Assembly (NCBI RefSeq): GCF_000971295.1
Contig: NZ_LANJ01000011.1
Location: 434,001 to 498,000 of the forward strand
DNA from: Devosia epidermidihirudinis
GTDB lineage: Bacteria > Pseudomonadota > Alphaproteobacteria > Rhizobiales > Devosiaceae
Length of the DNA stretch: 64,000 nt
Reading direction: 5' to 3'
In this document: piece by piece, positions 63,601 to 64,000 of the stretch
How positions within the stretch are numbered: the first letter of the stretch is position 1
Layout: every line of letters starts with the position of its first letter
The notes under the pieces: model-generated
The model's input: the letters and a program-made list of their open reading frames with translations, nothing else
Database searches by the model: none
What the model was told of the DNA's origin: nothing
Made by a program: the position numbers and the translations under genes

Positions 63601-64000
63601 TCACTTCACACCCTGAATGCCACGGCTGCCGGGCTTTACGGCCGGAATGGCAGCCAGCTCGGGTGGCAACTGGTCGGCTGGGTAAGCCGGAACCTTAAAC
63701 TCGATCAGCGACACCAGCGGCACGCCCACATCGGCCTCGCCGCCAGACCGGTCGATCAGGCAGGCTGCGGCGACCACATTGGCGCCGATGGCGCGCAGGG
63801 CTTCCACGCATTCGCGGATCGACAGACCGGTCGAAACGATGTCCTCGACCACGATCACCTTGTCGTCAGGGCTGATCTCGAAACCACGACGCAGCTCGAA
63901 CTTGCCGTCGACGCGCTCGGTGTAAAGCGCTGGCAGGTTAAGGTGACGGGCGGTTTCGTAGCCGGGGATAATGCCGCCGATGGCAGGCGAGACAACCTTG
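63601..64000 (-). CDS. pyrE: orotate phosphoribosyltransferase, 5' end missing
   Basis: The frame runs off the window end; 132 C-terminal residues are visible. The PRPP-binding motif [20 protein letters not shown] is intact, preceded by [20 protein letters not shown]. It makes orotidine 5'-phosphate in pyrimidine synthesis. Gene order pyrE-acpS-lepB is as in related genera. Confidence 0.94.
   Translation of the reverse strand, partial: KVVSPAIGGIIPGYETARHLNLPALYTERVDGKFELRRGFEISPDDKVIVVEDIVSTGLSIRECVEALRAIGANVVAAACLIDRSGGEADVGVPLVSLIEFKVPAYPADQLPPELAAIPAVKPGSRGIQGVK

Noticed and set aside
63347..63604. Minus-strand frame of 85 codons between pyrE and acpS
   Set aside because: It is formed by the family F palindromic repeat, has no family likeness, and its ends overlap the two real genes.

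Overview
The window looks like chromosomal DNA of a Hyphomicrobiales alphaproteobacterium, most likely Devosia or a close relative (Devosiaceae). The grounds are high GC, the gene orders hom-glpX-recJ, pyrE-acpS-lepB-rnc-era-recO-parC, glyA-nrdR-ribD-nusB and hemB-RDD-bpt, the ldtR/L,D-transpeptidase pair, BA14K and DUF6898 proteins, RirA-type iron boxes, and intergenic regions packed with palindromic repeats. The genus is inferred, not proven. I found no phage, insertion sequence, CRISPR array or rRNA.

Layout. 1-2.3 kb: end of an envelope glycan operon (UbiA-type prenyltransferase, GtrA, GT-C-like membrane protein). 2.4-9.5 kb: small genes (outer-membrane barrel, unknown membrane and secreted proteins, a degenerate receiver-like protein, ArsR regulator, hemolysin III, DUF192 lipoprotein, double cold-shock protein, glyoxalase I, M15-type lipoprotein). 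9.6-11 kb: two tRNA-Glu genes, a GANTC cluster, repeats and cspA. 11.2-15.2 kb: a complete siderophore ABC importer. 15.2-22.4 kb: cfa, recJ, glpX, hom and a second siderophore-binding protein. 22.8-25.9 kb: FMN riboswitch with ribN, a LysR regulator and a RibD-C reductase. 26-38.5 kb: a myo-inositol island with regulator, iolC-D-E-B, iolG, a second MocA-type dehydrogenase and an ABC importer; iolA is not here. 38.7-43.6 kb: MerR regulator, ihfA, fabH, plsX, DUF177, cytochrome bc1 chaperone, bamE. 43.6-50.9 kb: Imm-5-like protein, nusB, ribD, nrdR, glyA, BA14K, DUF6898, L,D-transpeptidase and ldtR. 51-56.6 kb: XRE regulator, hemB, RDD protein, bpt, EEP hydrolase. 56.9-64 kb: Dabb protein, parC, recO, era, rnc, lepB, acpS and the 3' part of pyrE.

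How the genes work together. Both siderophore-binding protein genes have a TGA-N9-TCA box 40-50 bp upstream of the start, so they probably form one iron-responsive regulon. The inositol genes carry GGAA-N6-TTCC-like sites, each with one mismatch, at three promoters, which fits control by the RpiR-family regulator encoded among them. Riboflavin metabolism appears twice: an FMN-switched riboflavin transporter, and a ribD-nusB junction with no ribE or ribH between. Much intergenic space is palindromic repeat of several families, including one inside the iol operon.
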